This document shows positions 35,206 to 43,245 of a stretch of 64,000 bases of DNA, in pieces. Under the pieces are notes generated by a model. It was not told the DNA's origin. It saw only the letters and a list, made by a program, of their open reading frames with translations, and did no database searches. Source of the DNA: [Actinomadura] parvosata subsp. kistnae (GTDB taxonomy: Bacteria > Actinomycetota > Actinomycetes > Streptosporangiales > Streptosporangiaceae); NCBI RefSeq assembly GCF_900323885.1, contig NZ_OOHJ01000022.1:1302001-1366000 (forward strand). The letters are read 5' to 3'. Each line of letters begins with the position of its first letter. The first letter of the stretch is position 1. Position numbers and translations under genes: made by a program.

Positions 35206-36590
35206 GCGAAGAGGCCGATCGGCTCGGCCCGGGGGCGCGGCTGCCGTCCAGCCGGGAGATCATGCGCCGCCACAACGTGAGCCCCGTCACCGTCTCCCGG
35301 GCCATCGGGCAGCTCGCGGCGGAGGGGCGGGTGGTGTCGAGGCCGGGCAGCGGGGCGTTCGTGGCGCGGCGGGCCGGCGGCGCGGCGCAGGACGCGCCCG
35401 ACTTGTCCTGGCAGACGGTGGCTCTGGGCGACCGGGTGGTGGACGAGGGGCCCGTGTCGGCACTGCTGGGCGCGGCGCCCGAGGGGGTGGTGCCGCTGAC
35501 CGGCGGTTACCTGCGGCCGGGGCTGCGCCCGGACAAGCAGCTCGCGGCGGCCGCGGCGCGGGCCGTGCGCCGGCCGGACGCCTGGGCGATGCCGCCGCTG
35601 ACGGGCCTGCGGGAGCTGCGGCGGTGGTTCGCGACGCAGGCGGGCAGCGACGTGACCGAGGCCGACGCGCTCATCGTGAGCGGCGGGCAGGCGGCGCTCA
35701 CGCACGCGTTCAGGGCGCTGGCGGCCCCGGGGACGCCCATCCTGGTGGAGACGCCCACGTATCCGGGCGCGTTGTCGGCGGCGAAGGCGGCCGGGCTGCG
35801 GGCCACGGCCGTGCCGATGGACCGCGAGGGCGTGCGGCCGGACCTGCTGGCCGAGGCGTTCGCGGTCACGGGGGCGCGGGTGTTCTTCTGCCAGCCCACG
35901 CTGCACAACCCCACGGGCGCCACGCTGCCGCCGGAGCGCAGGCGGCAGGTGCTGGAGGTGGCGCGGGCGGCGGGCGCGTTCGTGGTGGAGGACGACTTCG
36001 CCCGGTACCTGACCGCGCAGCCGCCCCCGTCCCTGGCCTCCATGGACCGGCACGGCACGGTGGTGCACATCGTCTCGCTGACGAAGATCCTGTCGCCGAG
36101 CATGCGGGTGGCGGCGGTCATCGCGCGCGGGCCGGCCGCGCACCGGCTGCGGGCGAGCCAGCTCGTGGAGTCGTTCTTCGTCGCCCGGCCCTTGCAGGAG
36201 ACGGCGCTGGAGTTCGTGGGGTCGCCGGCGTGGCGGCGGCACCTCGCGGCCGTGCACGCGGAGATCGCGACCCGCCGGGACGCGCTCGCGGCGGCCCTGG
36301 CCGAGCTGCTGCCGGAGGCCGAGCCGCACCTGCTGCCCGCGGGTGGCATGCATCTGTGGGTACGCCTGCCCGCCTCCGTGGACGAGACCGCGCTGACCGA
36401 GGCCGCCCGGCGGACCGGGGTGCTGATCAGCCCCGGCCGGCTGTACTACGCGGCCGAGCCGCCGGGCCCCAGGATCCGGGTCACACACATGGCCGCCGCG
36501 CATCTGACGGAGCTGCGGGAGGGAGTCAGGAGGCTGGCCGAGGCGATGGCGGCGGTCACGGGCCGGGGCGATGGCCGCGCTCACACCTGA
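35163..36590 (+). CDS. MocR-type regulator (GntR winged helix fused to PLP-dependent aminotransferase-like domain)
   Basis: The 475-aa protein begins MNNDSSIAQIAAILREEADR and has a winged helix at ~10-75 (SSREIMRRHNVSPVTVSRAI). A fold-type I aminotransferase domain follows (~110-470) with FFCQPTLHNPTGATLPPERR, VVEDDFARYL and the PLP-binding lysine in HIVSLTKILSPSMRVA. Regulators of this class sense PLP or an amino-type ligand and usually control the divergent gene, here an EamA exporter. The upstream in-frame extension to 34,956 overlaps the exporter on the opposite strand and is not credible. Confidence 0.9.
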   Translation: MNNDSSIAQIAAILREEADRLGPGARLPSSREIMRRHNVSPVTVSRAIGQLAAEGRVVSRPGSGAFVARRAGGAAQDAPDLSWQTVALGDRVVDEGPVSALLGAAPEGVVPLTGGYLRPGLRPDKQLAAAAARAVRRPDAWAMPPLTGLRELRRWFATQAGSDVTEADALIVSGGQAALTHAFRALAAPGTPILVETPTYPGALSAAKAAGLRATAVPMDREGVRPDLLAEAFAVTGARVFFCQPTLHNPTGATLPPERRRQVLEVARAAGAFVVEDDFARYLTAQPPPSLASMDRHGTVVHIVSLTKILSPSMRVAAVIARGPAAHRLRASQLVESFFVARPLQETALEFVGSPAWRRHLAAVHAEIATRRDALAAALAELLPEAEPHLLPAGGMHLWVRLPASVDETALTEAARRTGVLISPGRLYYAAEPPGPRIRVTHMAAAHLTELREGVRRLAEAMAAVTGRGDGRAHT

Positions 36591-36664
36591 CGCCGCGGCG
36601 GCCGCACTCATCGGTCGAGGAGGTGGCTGAAGCGATGACGATCATCGGACAGTAGAGTGACGGC

Positions 36665-37177
36665 ATGCCGTTCCCCGCGGAGCTCGTACGAGACTTCGTG
36701 AACACGTTCGACGTCGAAGCCCAAGCGGACGAGCTGTCCTCCCCGGCCGAGCTGGCCGTGTGGCTGCGCGAGCGCGACCTCGTCGGCCCGCGCGACCGCG
36801 CCACCGACGACGACCTCCAGATCGCGCACGCCCTGCGCGAGGGCCTGCGGGCCGCGCTCAGGCAGGAGCGGGCCGACCTGCCGGAGCTGCCGCTGCAGGT
36901 CGCGGTCGGAAATCAGGGGCCGGAGCTGGTCCCGGCCGTGCCGGGGGTGCGTGGCGGGCTGGCGCGGATCGCGGCGGCGGCGTTGAGCGCGGACTGGGAG
37001 CGGCTGAAGGTGTGCGCGGAGGGAACCTGTCAGTGGGCGTTCATCGACCTGTCGAAGAACCGTTCCCGCTCGTGGTGTTCCATGCGGGTATGCGGCAACC
37101 GCACCAAGACACGGGCTTACCGGGCGAGGAAGCGGGGTTCGCGTCGTCTCCAAGGCTCAAACACCGATACGGTGTAA
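36665..37177 (+). CDS. CGNR zinc finger / ABATE domain protein
   Basis: The 170-aa protein starts MPFPAELVRDFVNTFDVE (ABATE-type N-terminus) and ends in a CGNR zinc finger: CAEGTCQWAFIDLSKNRSRS then WCSMRVCGNR, with two cysteine pairs that bind zinc. These proteins are presumed stress-responsive DNA-binding regulators. The GNAT gene begins 45 nt downstream and may be cotranscribed. Confidence 0.9.
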   Translation: MPFPAELVRDFVNTFDVEAQADELSSPAELAVWLRERDLVGPRDRATDDDLQIAHALREGLRAALRQERADLPELPLQVAVGNQGPELVPAVPGVRGGLARIAAAALSADWERLKVCAEGTCQWAFIDLSKNRSRSWCSMRVCGNRTKTRAYRARKRGSRRLQGSNTDTV

Positions 37178-37221
37178 CTCGTGCCTTGTGGCATGAACGG
37201 CAGGCGAAGGAGCGGGCCGAG

Positions 37222-37830
37222 ATGGCAGACGTAGGCGTCCGGGCGGCCCGGCGCGAGGATGTGCTCCAGGTTGCGAATTGTCAGATCCGCGCCTGGCGCT
37301 ACGGCTATCGGGATTTCCTGCCCGAGGGCCCACTCGAGCAGATGACTGGCGCGGCGGCCGAGAAGATGTGGCTGCGCCAGTGGGACGAGGCGATCGTCGC
37401 CCCGCCCAGCCCCATGCACCGGGTGCTGGTGGCGGTGGAGACCATCCTCGACACCGAGGGTTTTCCCGCCCTCGGCGCGGGCGGCAGCGCCGCCCTGGTC
37501 ACACCCCGCGGCGGGGAGCGCGTGGTCGGGCTGGTCTCGCACGCGCCCGCCGAGGACCCCGATCTCGACCCCGGGCGGGTGGCCGAGATGCTGACGCTGC
37601 TGGTCGACCCCGACTTCGTCCGCCGGGGGCACGGCAGCCGCCTGCTCAACGCCACCGTCGACTACATGCGGGAAGACGGCTTCCGTCAGATCGTCACCTG
37701 GGTGTTCGCGGAGAACTACGCGATGCTCGGCTTCCTGGAGTCGGCGGGCTGGGGCGAGGACATGGCGGAGCGCGTCCTCGACATGGGCCGGCCGGTCCGG
37801 ATGATCAGGCTCACGACCGACATCAGCTAG
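37222..37830 (+). CDS. GNAT family N-acetyltransferase
   Basis: From ATG 37222 (GAAGGAG about 10 nt upstream) the protein is 202 aa. It begins with a GNAT-like VGVRAARREDVLQVANCQIRAW, and has LTLLVDPDFVRRGHGSRLL (acetyl-CoA motif RRGHGS) and IVTWVFAENYAMLGFLESAGW as motif B. The gene sits just upstream of menA, but its substrate is unknown. The open frame extends upstream through the CGNR gene in another frame, which is not real coding. Confidence 0.88.
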   Translation: MADVGVRAARREDVLQVANCQIRAWRYGYRDFLPEGPLEQMTGAAAEKMWLRQWDEAIVAPPSPMHRVLVAVETILDTEGFPALGAGGSAALVTPRGGERVVGLVSHAPAEDPDLDPGRVAEMLTLLVDPDFVRRGHGSRLLNATVDYMREDGFRQIVTWVFAENYAMLGFLESAGWGEDMAERVLDMGRPVRMIRLTTDIS

Positions 37831-37845
37831 AGGTAGAACGACAAC

Positions 37846-38721
37846 ATGGCAACTCCCGCGCAGTGGATCGCCGGAGCCCGCCCGCGCACGCTGCCCAACG
37901 CCGTCGTGCCCGTCATGGTGGGCACCGGCGTGGCGATCGGCGAAGGCGGCTTCGTGTGGTGGCGGGCGGTCCTGGCACTGCTCGTGGCGCTGTCGCTGCA
38001 GATCGGCGTCAACTACGCCAACGACTACAGCGACGGCATCCGGGGCACCGACGACCAGCGGGTCGGCCCGATGCGGCTGGTCGGCTCGCGCGCGGCCACG
38101 CCGCGCGAGGTGCTGGCGGCGGCGCTGGGCTGCTTCGCGCTGGCCGCTGTGCTCGGCCTGATCCTGGTGCTGGTCACGCGGGCGTGGTGGGTGCTGCTGG
38201 TGGGCGCGGCGGCGATCGCGGCCGCGTGGTTCTACACCGGCGGCAAGCATCCGTACGGCTACCGCGGCCTGGGCGAGGTGGCCGTGTTCGTGTTCTTCGG
38301 GATCGTGCCCGTGGTCGGCACGGCGTACATGCAGACGGAGCACCTGAGCTGGGCGGCGCTGTTCGCGTCGATCCCGGTGGGGCTGCTGTCGTGCTCCATG
38401 CTGGTGGTCAACAACCTGCGTGACGTCGGCACCGACGGCCGCTCGGGCAAGCGCACGCTGGCGGTGCTGCTGGGGGCCGAGCGCACGCGTACGCTGTACG
38501 TGGCCTGCCAGGTGGTGCCGTTCGTGGTGGCGCTGGCGATGGTGCCGATCACGCCGTGGGCGGCGCTGGTGCTGCTGGCGGTGCCGCTGGCGATCGGCCC
38601 CATCAGGGCGGTGCTGGGCAAGGCCGTGGGGCCGGCGCTGATCGCGGTGCTGCAGCAGACGGGCAAGCTGCAGATGGCGTACGGGGCTCTGTTCGCGGTG
38701 GGGCTGGCCATCGTCTTCTGA
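37846..38721 (+). CDS. menA: 1,4-dihydroxy-2-naphthoate polyprenyltransferase
   Basis: The 291-aa UbiA-superfamily membrane enzyme has about eight to nine helices, the first prenyl-diphosphate motif NDYSDGIRGTD (Asn59, Asp60, Asp63) and the second NNLRDVGTD. It attaches the polyprenyl chain to dihydroxynaphthoate, making demethylmenaquinone for the respiratory chain. PRTLPNAVVPVMVGTG near the N-terminus is characteristic of MenA. No other menaquinone gene is in the window. Confidence 0.93.
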   Translation: MATPAQWIAGARPRTLPNAVVPVMVGTGVAIGEGGFVWWRAVLALLVALSLQIGVNYANDYSDGIRGTDDQRVGPMRLVGSRAATPREVLAAALGCFALAAVLGLILVLVTRAWWVLLVGAAAIAAAWFYTGGKHPYGYRGLGEVAVFVFFGIVPVVGTAYMQTEHLSWAALFASIPVGLLSCSMLVVNNLRDVGTDGRSGKRTLAVLLGAERTRTLYVACQVVPFVVALAMVPITPWAALVLLAVPLAIGPIRAVLGKAVGPALIAVLQQTGKLQMAYGALFAVGLAIVF

Positions 38722-38738
38722 GCTTCTAAGGTGGGACG

Positions 38739-39737
38739 GTGAAGGATTTCATCGCCGGGCTGCCGAAGTGCGAGCTGCACCTGCACATCGAGGGCACGCT
38801 GGAGCCCGAGCTCAAGTTCGAGCTGGCCGCGCGCAACGGCATCGAGCTGCCGTACGCGGACGTGGCGGAGATGCGGGCCGCCTACACCTTCGACAGCCTG
38901 TCCTCGTTCCTGACGATCTACTACGAGGGCATGAAGGTGCTGCGCACCGAGCCCGACTTCTACGACCTGGCCATGGCGTACCTGCGCAAGGCCGCGGAGC
39001 AGAACGTCCGTTATGCCGAGATCTTCTTCGACCCGCAGGCGCACACCTCGCGCGGCGTGCCGTTCGACGTGGTGATCAGGGGGCTGCGGCGGGCGCTCAT
39101 GGACGCGCACGCCCAGCTCGGGGTGCGGGCCCAGCTCATCATGTGCTTCCTGCGCGACTTCCAGGCCGAGTACGCGATGGCGACGCTGCTGGAGTCGTTG
39201 CCGTACAAGGAGTGGATCGCGGGGGTGGGGCTCGACTCCGACGAGAGGGGCAACCCGCCGCGCAAGTTCGCGGCCGTCTACGAGCGGGCCCGGCAGGAGG
39301 GCTACCTGCTGACCATGCACTGCGACGTCGACCAGGACGACGCGGCCGAGCACATCCGCCAGGCCATCGAGGAGATCGGCGTCGACCGCATCGACCACGG
39401 CGTCAACATCCTGGAGGATCAGCGGCTGGTCGAGGTGGTGCTGGCGCGCGGCATGGGGCTGACGTGCTGCCCGATCTCCAACGGCTACGTCACCGACTCG
39501 ATGAAGGCCGAGGGCATCCGCAAGCTGATGGACCTGGGCGTGCGGGTGACGGTCAACTCCGACGACCCCGCCTACTTCGACGGCTACGTCCAGGAGAACC
39601 TCGTCGCCCTGCACGACGCGCTGCAGCTCACGCGCGAGGAGCTGGCGCAGCTCGAGCGCAACGCCTTCGAGATCACCTGGTTGCCCAGGCACCTCAAGGA
39701 TGCCTATCTGGCCGAGATCGACGCTTACGTCTCGTGA
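38739..39737 (+). CDS. Adenosine/adenine deaminase family protein
   Basis: This 332-aa zinc-dependent amidohydrolase has HLHIEG (His14, His16), His194 (MHCDVDQ), RIDHGVN and Asp275/Asp276 (NSDDPAYF). The segment FFDPQAHTSRG is typical of the subgroup that deaminates adenine rather than adenosine, so I favour adenine deaminase, though both are annotated 'add' in many genomes. It would feed hypoxanthine into purine salvage. GTG 38739 has AAGGTGGG just upstream and lies 17 nt after menA. Confidence 0.85.
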   Translation: MKDFIAGLPKCELHLHIEGTLEPELKFELAARNGIELPYADVAEMRAAYTFDSLSSFLTIYYEGMKVLRTEPDFYDLAMAYLRKAAEQNVRYAEIFFDPQAHTSRGVPFDVVIRGLRRALMDAHAQLGVRAQLIMCFLRDFQAEYAMATLLESLPYKEWIAGVGLDSDERGNPPRKFAAVYERARQEGYLLTMHCDVDQDDAAEHIRQAIEEIGVDRIDHGVNILEDQRLVEVVLARGMGLTCCPISNGYVTDSMKAEGIRKLMDLGVRVTVNSDDPAYFDGYVQENLVALHDALQLTREELAQLERNAFEITWLPRHLKDAYLAEIDAYVS

Positions 39738-39792
39738 CTGCGTCGCGGAGCGGCTAGCCTGGAAGGACTCCAAGCCATCGCGAGGGATCCTG

Positions 39793-40512
39793 GTGAACCG
39801 GCCGAGTCTGCCCACGGACATCGAGGAGTTCGAACGGGCGCTCACTGACTGTGTCACCATCGCCGCGCAGGCGATGCCCGATCGTGCGATGCTCAGCATC
39901 GCCCTGTGCGGGGATGACGACTTCCGTACCGTGGCCTGCTCGCACGCGCGGGCCGAGCTGCTCGACGGGCTGCAGCAGGCCACCGGGCAGGGGCCGGTGC
40001 TCGACGCGCTCGACACCGGCAAGGCGGTCACGGTCCTCGATCTGGCCGCCGACTCGCGGTGGCCGCGTTTCGTCTCGGGGGCTCCCGAGGTTCGCGGGGT
40101 GCACTGCGAGCCGCTGGAGTTCGAGAGCGTGCTGCTGGGTGTGCTGACCGTCTACGCGGGCGACGCCGAGGGGCTGCCGGAGCAGGCGTGGGTGGCCCTG
40201 CGGGTCGCGGCCGCGCACGTGCCCGTGCTGTTCCGTACGGCGCTCGACGTGGCCCGGCTGCGGGAGGTGGAGGCGCAGCTCAAGGAGGCGCTGAACACGC
40301 GGGCGATCATCGATCAGGCGCTCGGCATCGTCATGGTGCAGCGGCGGTGCACGGCGCGGGAGGCGTTCGACATCCTGCGGCGGGTCTCGCAGGACAGGAA
40401 CGTCAAGCTGCACCAGCTCGCCGCGTCGATCGTGGAGAAGGTCACCGGCCGGCCGCCGCAGCGCTCCCGCTTCGAGGAGCCGCCGCGGCGCGTCTCCGGC
40501 CACCGGCCCTGA
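39793..40512 (+). CDS. GAF and ANTAR domain-containing protein
   Basis: From GTG 39793 (GAGGGA upstream) the protein is 239 aa. A GAF-like sensor occupies ~10-150 (LSIALCGDDDFRTVA, VLDLAADSRWPRF, VLLGVLTVYAGD) and a C-terminal ANTAR domain ~165-225 (LNTRAIIDQALGIVMVQRRC, AFDILRRVSQDRNVKL, LAASIVEKVTG). ANTAR domains bind paired hexaloops in nascent RNA and prevent termination. No target hairpin pair is obvious next to the gene. It ends 29 nt before a convergent GNAT gene. Confidence 0.9.
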   Translation: MNRPSLPTDIEEFERALTDCVTIAAQAMPDRAMLSIALCGDDDFRTVACSHARAELLDGLQQATGQGPVLDALDTGKAVTVLDLAADSRWPRFVSGAPEVRGVHCEPLEFESVLLGVLTVYAGDAEGLPEQAWVALRVAAAHVPVLFRTALDVARLREVEAQLKEALNTRAIIDQALGIVMVQRRCTAREAFDILRRVSQDRNVKLHQLAASIVEKVTGRPPQRSRFEEPPRRVSGHRP

Positions 40513-40541
40513 AGGCCCCCTGCGCCGCGCTCAGAACGCCG

Positions 40542-41033
40542 CTAGCGCCCTTTCTCGCGCCACCGGACCATGACGACCCTGGGCGCGACCTCGATGCCCA
40601 GCTCGCGCTCCCGGCGTACCAGCTCCCGCAGCTGCGGCCCCCACTCCTGCTCAGGCATGACGGTGAAGCCGTGCCGCTCGTACCAGGGCGCGTTCCACGG
40701 CACGTCGCGAAAGGTCGTCAGCGTCACGGCCGGCGCCCCCGCCGCGCCGGCGTGGTCGATCACGGCGGCCATCAGCCGCCCGCCGATCCCCTGCCGCATC
40801 CGGTCGGGCCGGACGGCGAGCTGTTCGAGATGCAGGTTACCGTCGACCCAGCCGATCAGCGCGAACCCGTCGGGCGGTGTCCCCTCGACCAGCACCACCC
40901 CAGGATCGGACACCTCTTCGATCTGCGTGGTGCCGGGCGGGAAGACGATGCCCACCTGCTCGAAAAGCCCGTCGGCGGCCACCTCGACGGCGGCCAGCCC
41001 GGGCAGCTCACTTTTCTCAGCCCATCGCACCAT
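40542..41033 (-). CDS. GNAT family N-acetyltransferase
   Basis: The 163-aa protein has the acetyl-CoA motif LAVRPDRMRQGIGGRLMAAV (RQGIGG) and the motif-B region WYERHGFTVMPEQEWGPQL. It may acetylate a small molecule or a protein N-terminus. It follows the dapB terminator on the same strand and so probably has its own promoter. Confidence 0.88.
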   Translation of the reverse strand: MVRWAEKSELPGLAAVEVAADGLFEQVGIVFPPGTTQIEEVSDPGVVLVEGTPPDGFALIGWVDGNLHLEQLAVRPDRMRQGIGGRLMAAVIDHAGAAGAPAVTLTTFRDVPWNAPWYERHGFTVMPEQEWGPQLRELVRRERELGIEVAPRVVMVRWREKGR

Positions 41034-41125
41034 GGCGACACGATCTCATGTTTCGGGCTGATCTCGCCGCTCGTATTAGGGTTGATGATCGTAGGCCCGG
41101 CTGTGCGGAGCCGGGACCCTCTCCT

Positions 41126-41165
41126 CACGACGTGCCCACGCCCGCGCGGGTGTGGGCACGTCGTG
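41126..41165. terminator. Strong hairpin terminator at the end of the translation block/dapB operon
   Basis: Arms CACGACGTGCCCACGCCC (41126-41143) and GGGTGTGGGCACGTCGTG (41148-41165) pair over 18 bp with a single mismatch around a GCGC loop. It lies 21 nt past the dapB stop and is the longest stem noticed in the window. Confidence 0.85.
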
Positions 41166-41186
41166 TGCGTTGTCACCCAGCACGGG

Positions 41187-41924
41187 TCACAGGTCGAGCA
41201 GCGGTTCCAGGCCGATGGTGAGGCCGGGCAGCTCGCGCACCCGGCGCACGCCGAGCAGCACGCCCGGCGTGAACGCGGCCCTGCTCATCGTGTCGTGCCT
41301 GATCGTGAGCGTCTCGCCGTCGCCGCCCAGCAGCACCTCCTGGTGCGCGATGAGCCCCGACAGGCGCACCGCGTGCACGTGGACGCCGCCGACGTCGGCC
41401 CCGCGGGCGCCGTCGAGCGCCGTGCTGGTGGCGTCGGGCATCGCGGCGAGCCCGGCCTTGGCGCGGGCCTCGGAGACCAGCTCGGCCGTGCGGCGGGCGG
41501 TGCCCGACGGCGCGTCGGCCTTGTTAGGGTGGTGCAGCTCGACGATCTCGACGGACTCGAAGTAGCGGGCGGCCTGCTGCGCGAAGTGCATCATGAGCAC
41601 CGCCGCGATGCCGAAGTTGGGGGCGATGAGGCAGTGGGTGCCGGGATTGGCCGCCAGCCACCCGCGTACGGCCTCCAGCCGCCCCTCGTCGAAGCCGGTG
41701 GTGCCCACGACGGGGTGGATGCCGTGGCCGATCATCCATTCGAGGTTGCCCATGACCACGTCGGGATGGGTGAAGTCGACCACCACCTCGGCGCCCTGGA
41801 GCCCCTCGATGGGGTCATCCTTGTCGAGCGCGGCCACCAGCTCCATGTCGGTGGCCGCCTCGACCGCTTTGCACACCTCGACGCCCACGCGCCCTCGGGC
41901 GCCGAGCACACCTACCCTGATCAC
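41187..41924 (-). CDS. dapB: 4-hydroxy-tetrahydrodipicolinate reductase
   Basis: The 245-aa protein has the Rossmann motif VGVLGARGRVG, VVDFTHPDVVM, VVGTTGF, and the catalytic segment ELHHPNKADAPSGTA (His and Lys of the active site). It uses NAD(P)H to reduce the DapA product in diaminopimelate synthesis. It is the last gene of the minus-strand block and ends before a strong hairpin. In related actinobacteria dapA and rnj lie a few genes farther on. Here ~18.7 kb of accessory DNA separates them. Confidence 0.95.
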   Translation of the reverse strand: MIRVGVLGARGRVGVEVCKAVEAATDMELVAALDKDDPIEGLQGAEVVVDFTHPDVVMGNLEWMIGHGIHPVVGTTGFDEGRLEAVRGWLAANPGTHCLIAPNFGIAAVLMMHFAQQAARYFESVEIVELHHPNKADAPSGTARRTAELVSEARAKAGLAAMPDATSTALDGARGADVGGVHVHAVRLSGLIAHQEVLLGGDGETLTIRHDTMSRAAFTPGVLLGVRRVRELPGLTIGLEPLLDL

Positions 41925-41934
41925 GCGCCCAACT

Positions 41935-43245
41935 CTAGCGAACGGCGTCGCTGAAGTCCTTGTCGCCGTACGGGCCGATCACGGCGAGCGTGAGCGGCCG
42001 GTTGAGGACGTCGCGCGCCACCTCGGAGATCTCGTCGGGCGTGACGGACTCGATGCGCGAGAGCACCTCGTCGACCGACATGAGCTCGTCGTAGACCAGC
42101 TCGTTCTTGCCGATGCGGGACATGCGCGAGCCAGTGTCCTCCAGGCCGAGCACGAGCCCGCCGCGCATCTGCCCCTTGCCCCGCATGATCTCGTCGGCGC
42201 TGAGGCCCTCCGTCACCACCCTGGACACCTCGTCGCGGCAGATCTTGAGCACGTCGTCGATCTTCGAGGGCAGGCAGCCCACGTAGATGCCGAACTGCCC
42301 GGTGTCGGCGTAGGCCGAGGTGTAGCTGTAGGCGGAGTAGGCCAGGCCGCGCTTCTCCCGGATCTCCTGGAAGAGCCTGGACGACATGCCGCCGCCGAGC
42401 GCGGCGTTGAGCACGCCGAGCGCGAACCTGCGGTCGTCGGTGCGGGGCAGGCCGGTCGTGCCGAGCACGAGGTTGGCCTGCTCGGTGGGCCGGTCGAGGA
42501 CCGCGACGCCGGAGCGGGTCTCGGCGCCGGGGCCGCTGGTGCGCGGCGGCGCGAACTCGGCGGGGCCGTTCAGGGCGCCCGCCCGCTCGTACGCCCGCGC
42601 GACCAGCTCCACGACCTCCTCGTGCCGCACGTTGCCCGCGACGGACACGACGGTGGCACGGGGCCGGTAGTAGCGGTGGTAGTACTCGGCGATGCGGTCA
42701 CGCCCGAGGGCGTTGATCGAGTCGACCGTTCCCAGGATGGGCCGGCCGATCGGCGAGTCACCGTAGAGGGCGGCCGCGAACTGCTCGTGCACCACGTCGG
42801 ACGGGTCGTCGTCGTGCATGGCGATCTCTTCGAGGATCACGCCCCGCTCCGACTCGACGTCCTGCTCGGTGACCAGCGAGCTGGTCACGACGTCGGCGAG
42901 CACGTCGACCGCGACCGGCAGGTCCTCGTCGAGGACCCGCGCGTAGTAGCAGGTGTACTCCTTGGCGGTGAAGGCGTTGATCTCACCGCCGATGCCCTCG
43001 ATCGAGGCGGAGATCTCCATCGCGTCGCGCGTGGGCGTGCCCTTGAACAGCAGGTGCTCAAGGAAATGGGTGGCCCCCATGTGCTCGGGGGCCTCATCAC
43101 GCGAGCCGATGCCGACCCACATGCCGACCGCGACGCTCCGCACGGTCGGCATGGTCTCGGTCACCACGCGCAGCCCACCCGGGAGGACGGTGCGCCTTAC
43201 CACCCCGGCTCCGTCCTTGCCGGGGTGCAGCGTGGTCGTCGTCAC
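41935..43245 (-). CDS. M16 family zinc metallopeptidase (pitrilysin/processing peptidase-like)
   Basis: The 436-aa protein has the inverted zinc motif HFLEH (His60, Glu63, His64) and the downstream glutamate in SERGVILEEI, followed by RPILGTVDSIN and a second non-catalytic half with GGGMSSRLFQEIREKRGLAYS. It is the standard neighbour of pnp in actinobacteria, probably degrading peptides or maturing proteins. Its ATG overlaps the pnp stop by 4 nt, so the two are translationally coupled. Confidence 0.93.
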   Translation of the reverse strand: MTTTTLHPGKDGAGVVRRTVLPGGLRVVTETMPTVRSVAVGMWVGIGSRDEAPEHMGATHFLEHLLFKGTPTRDAMEISASIEGIGGEINAFTAKEYTCYYARVLDEDLPVAVDVLADVVTSSLVTEQDVESERGVILEEIAMHDDDPSDVVHEQFAAALYGDSPIGRPILGTVDSINALGRDRIAEYYHRYYRPRATVVSVAGNVRHEEVVELVARAYERAGALNGPAEFAPPRTSGPGAETRSGVAVLDRPTEQANLVLGTTGLPRTDDRRFALGVLNAALGGGMSSRLFQEIREKRGLAYSAYSYTSAYADTGQFGIYVGCLPSKIDDVLKICRDEVSRVVTEGLSADEIMRGKGQMRGGLVLGLEDTGSRMSRIGKNELVYDELMSVDEVLSRIESVTPDEISEVARDVLNRPLTLAVIGPYGDKDFSDAVR

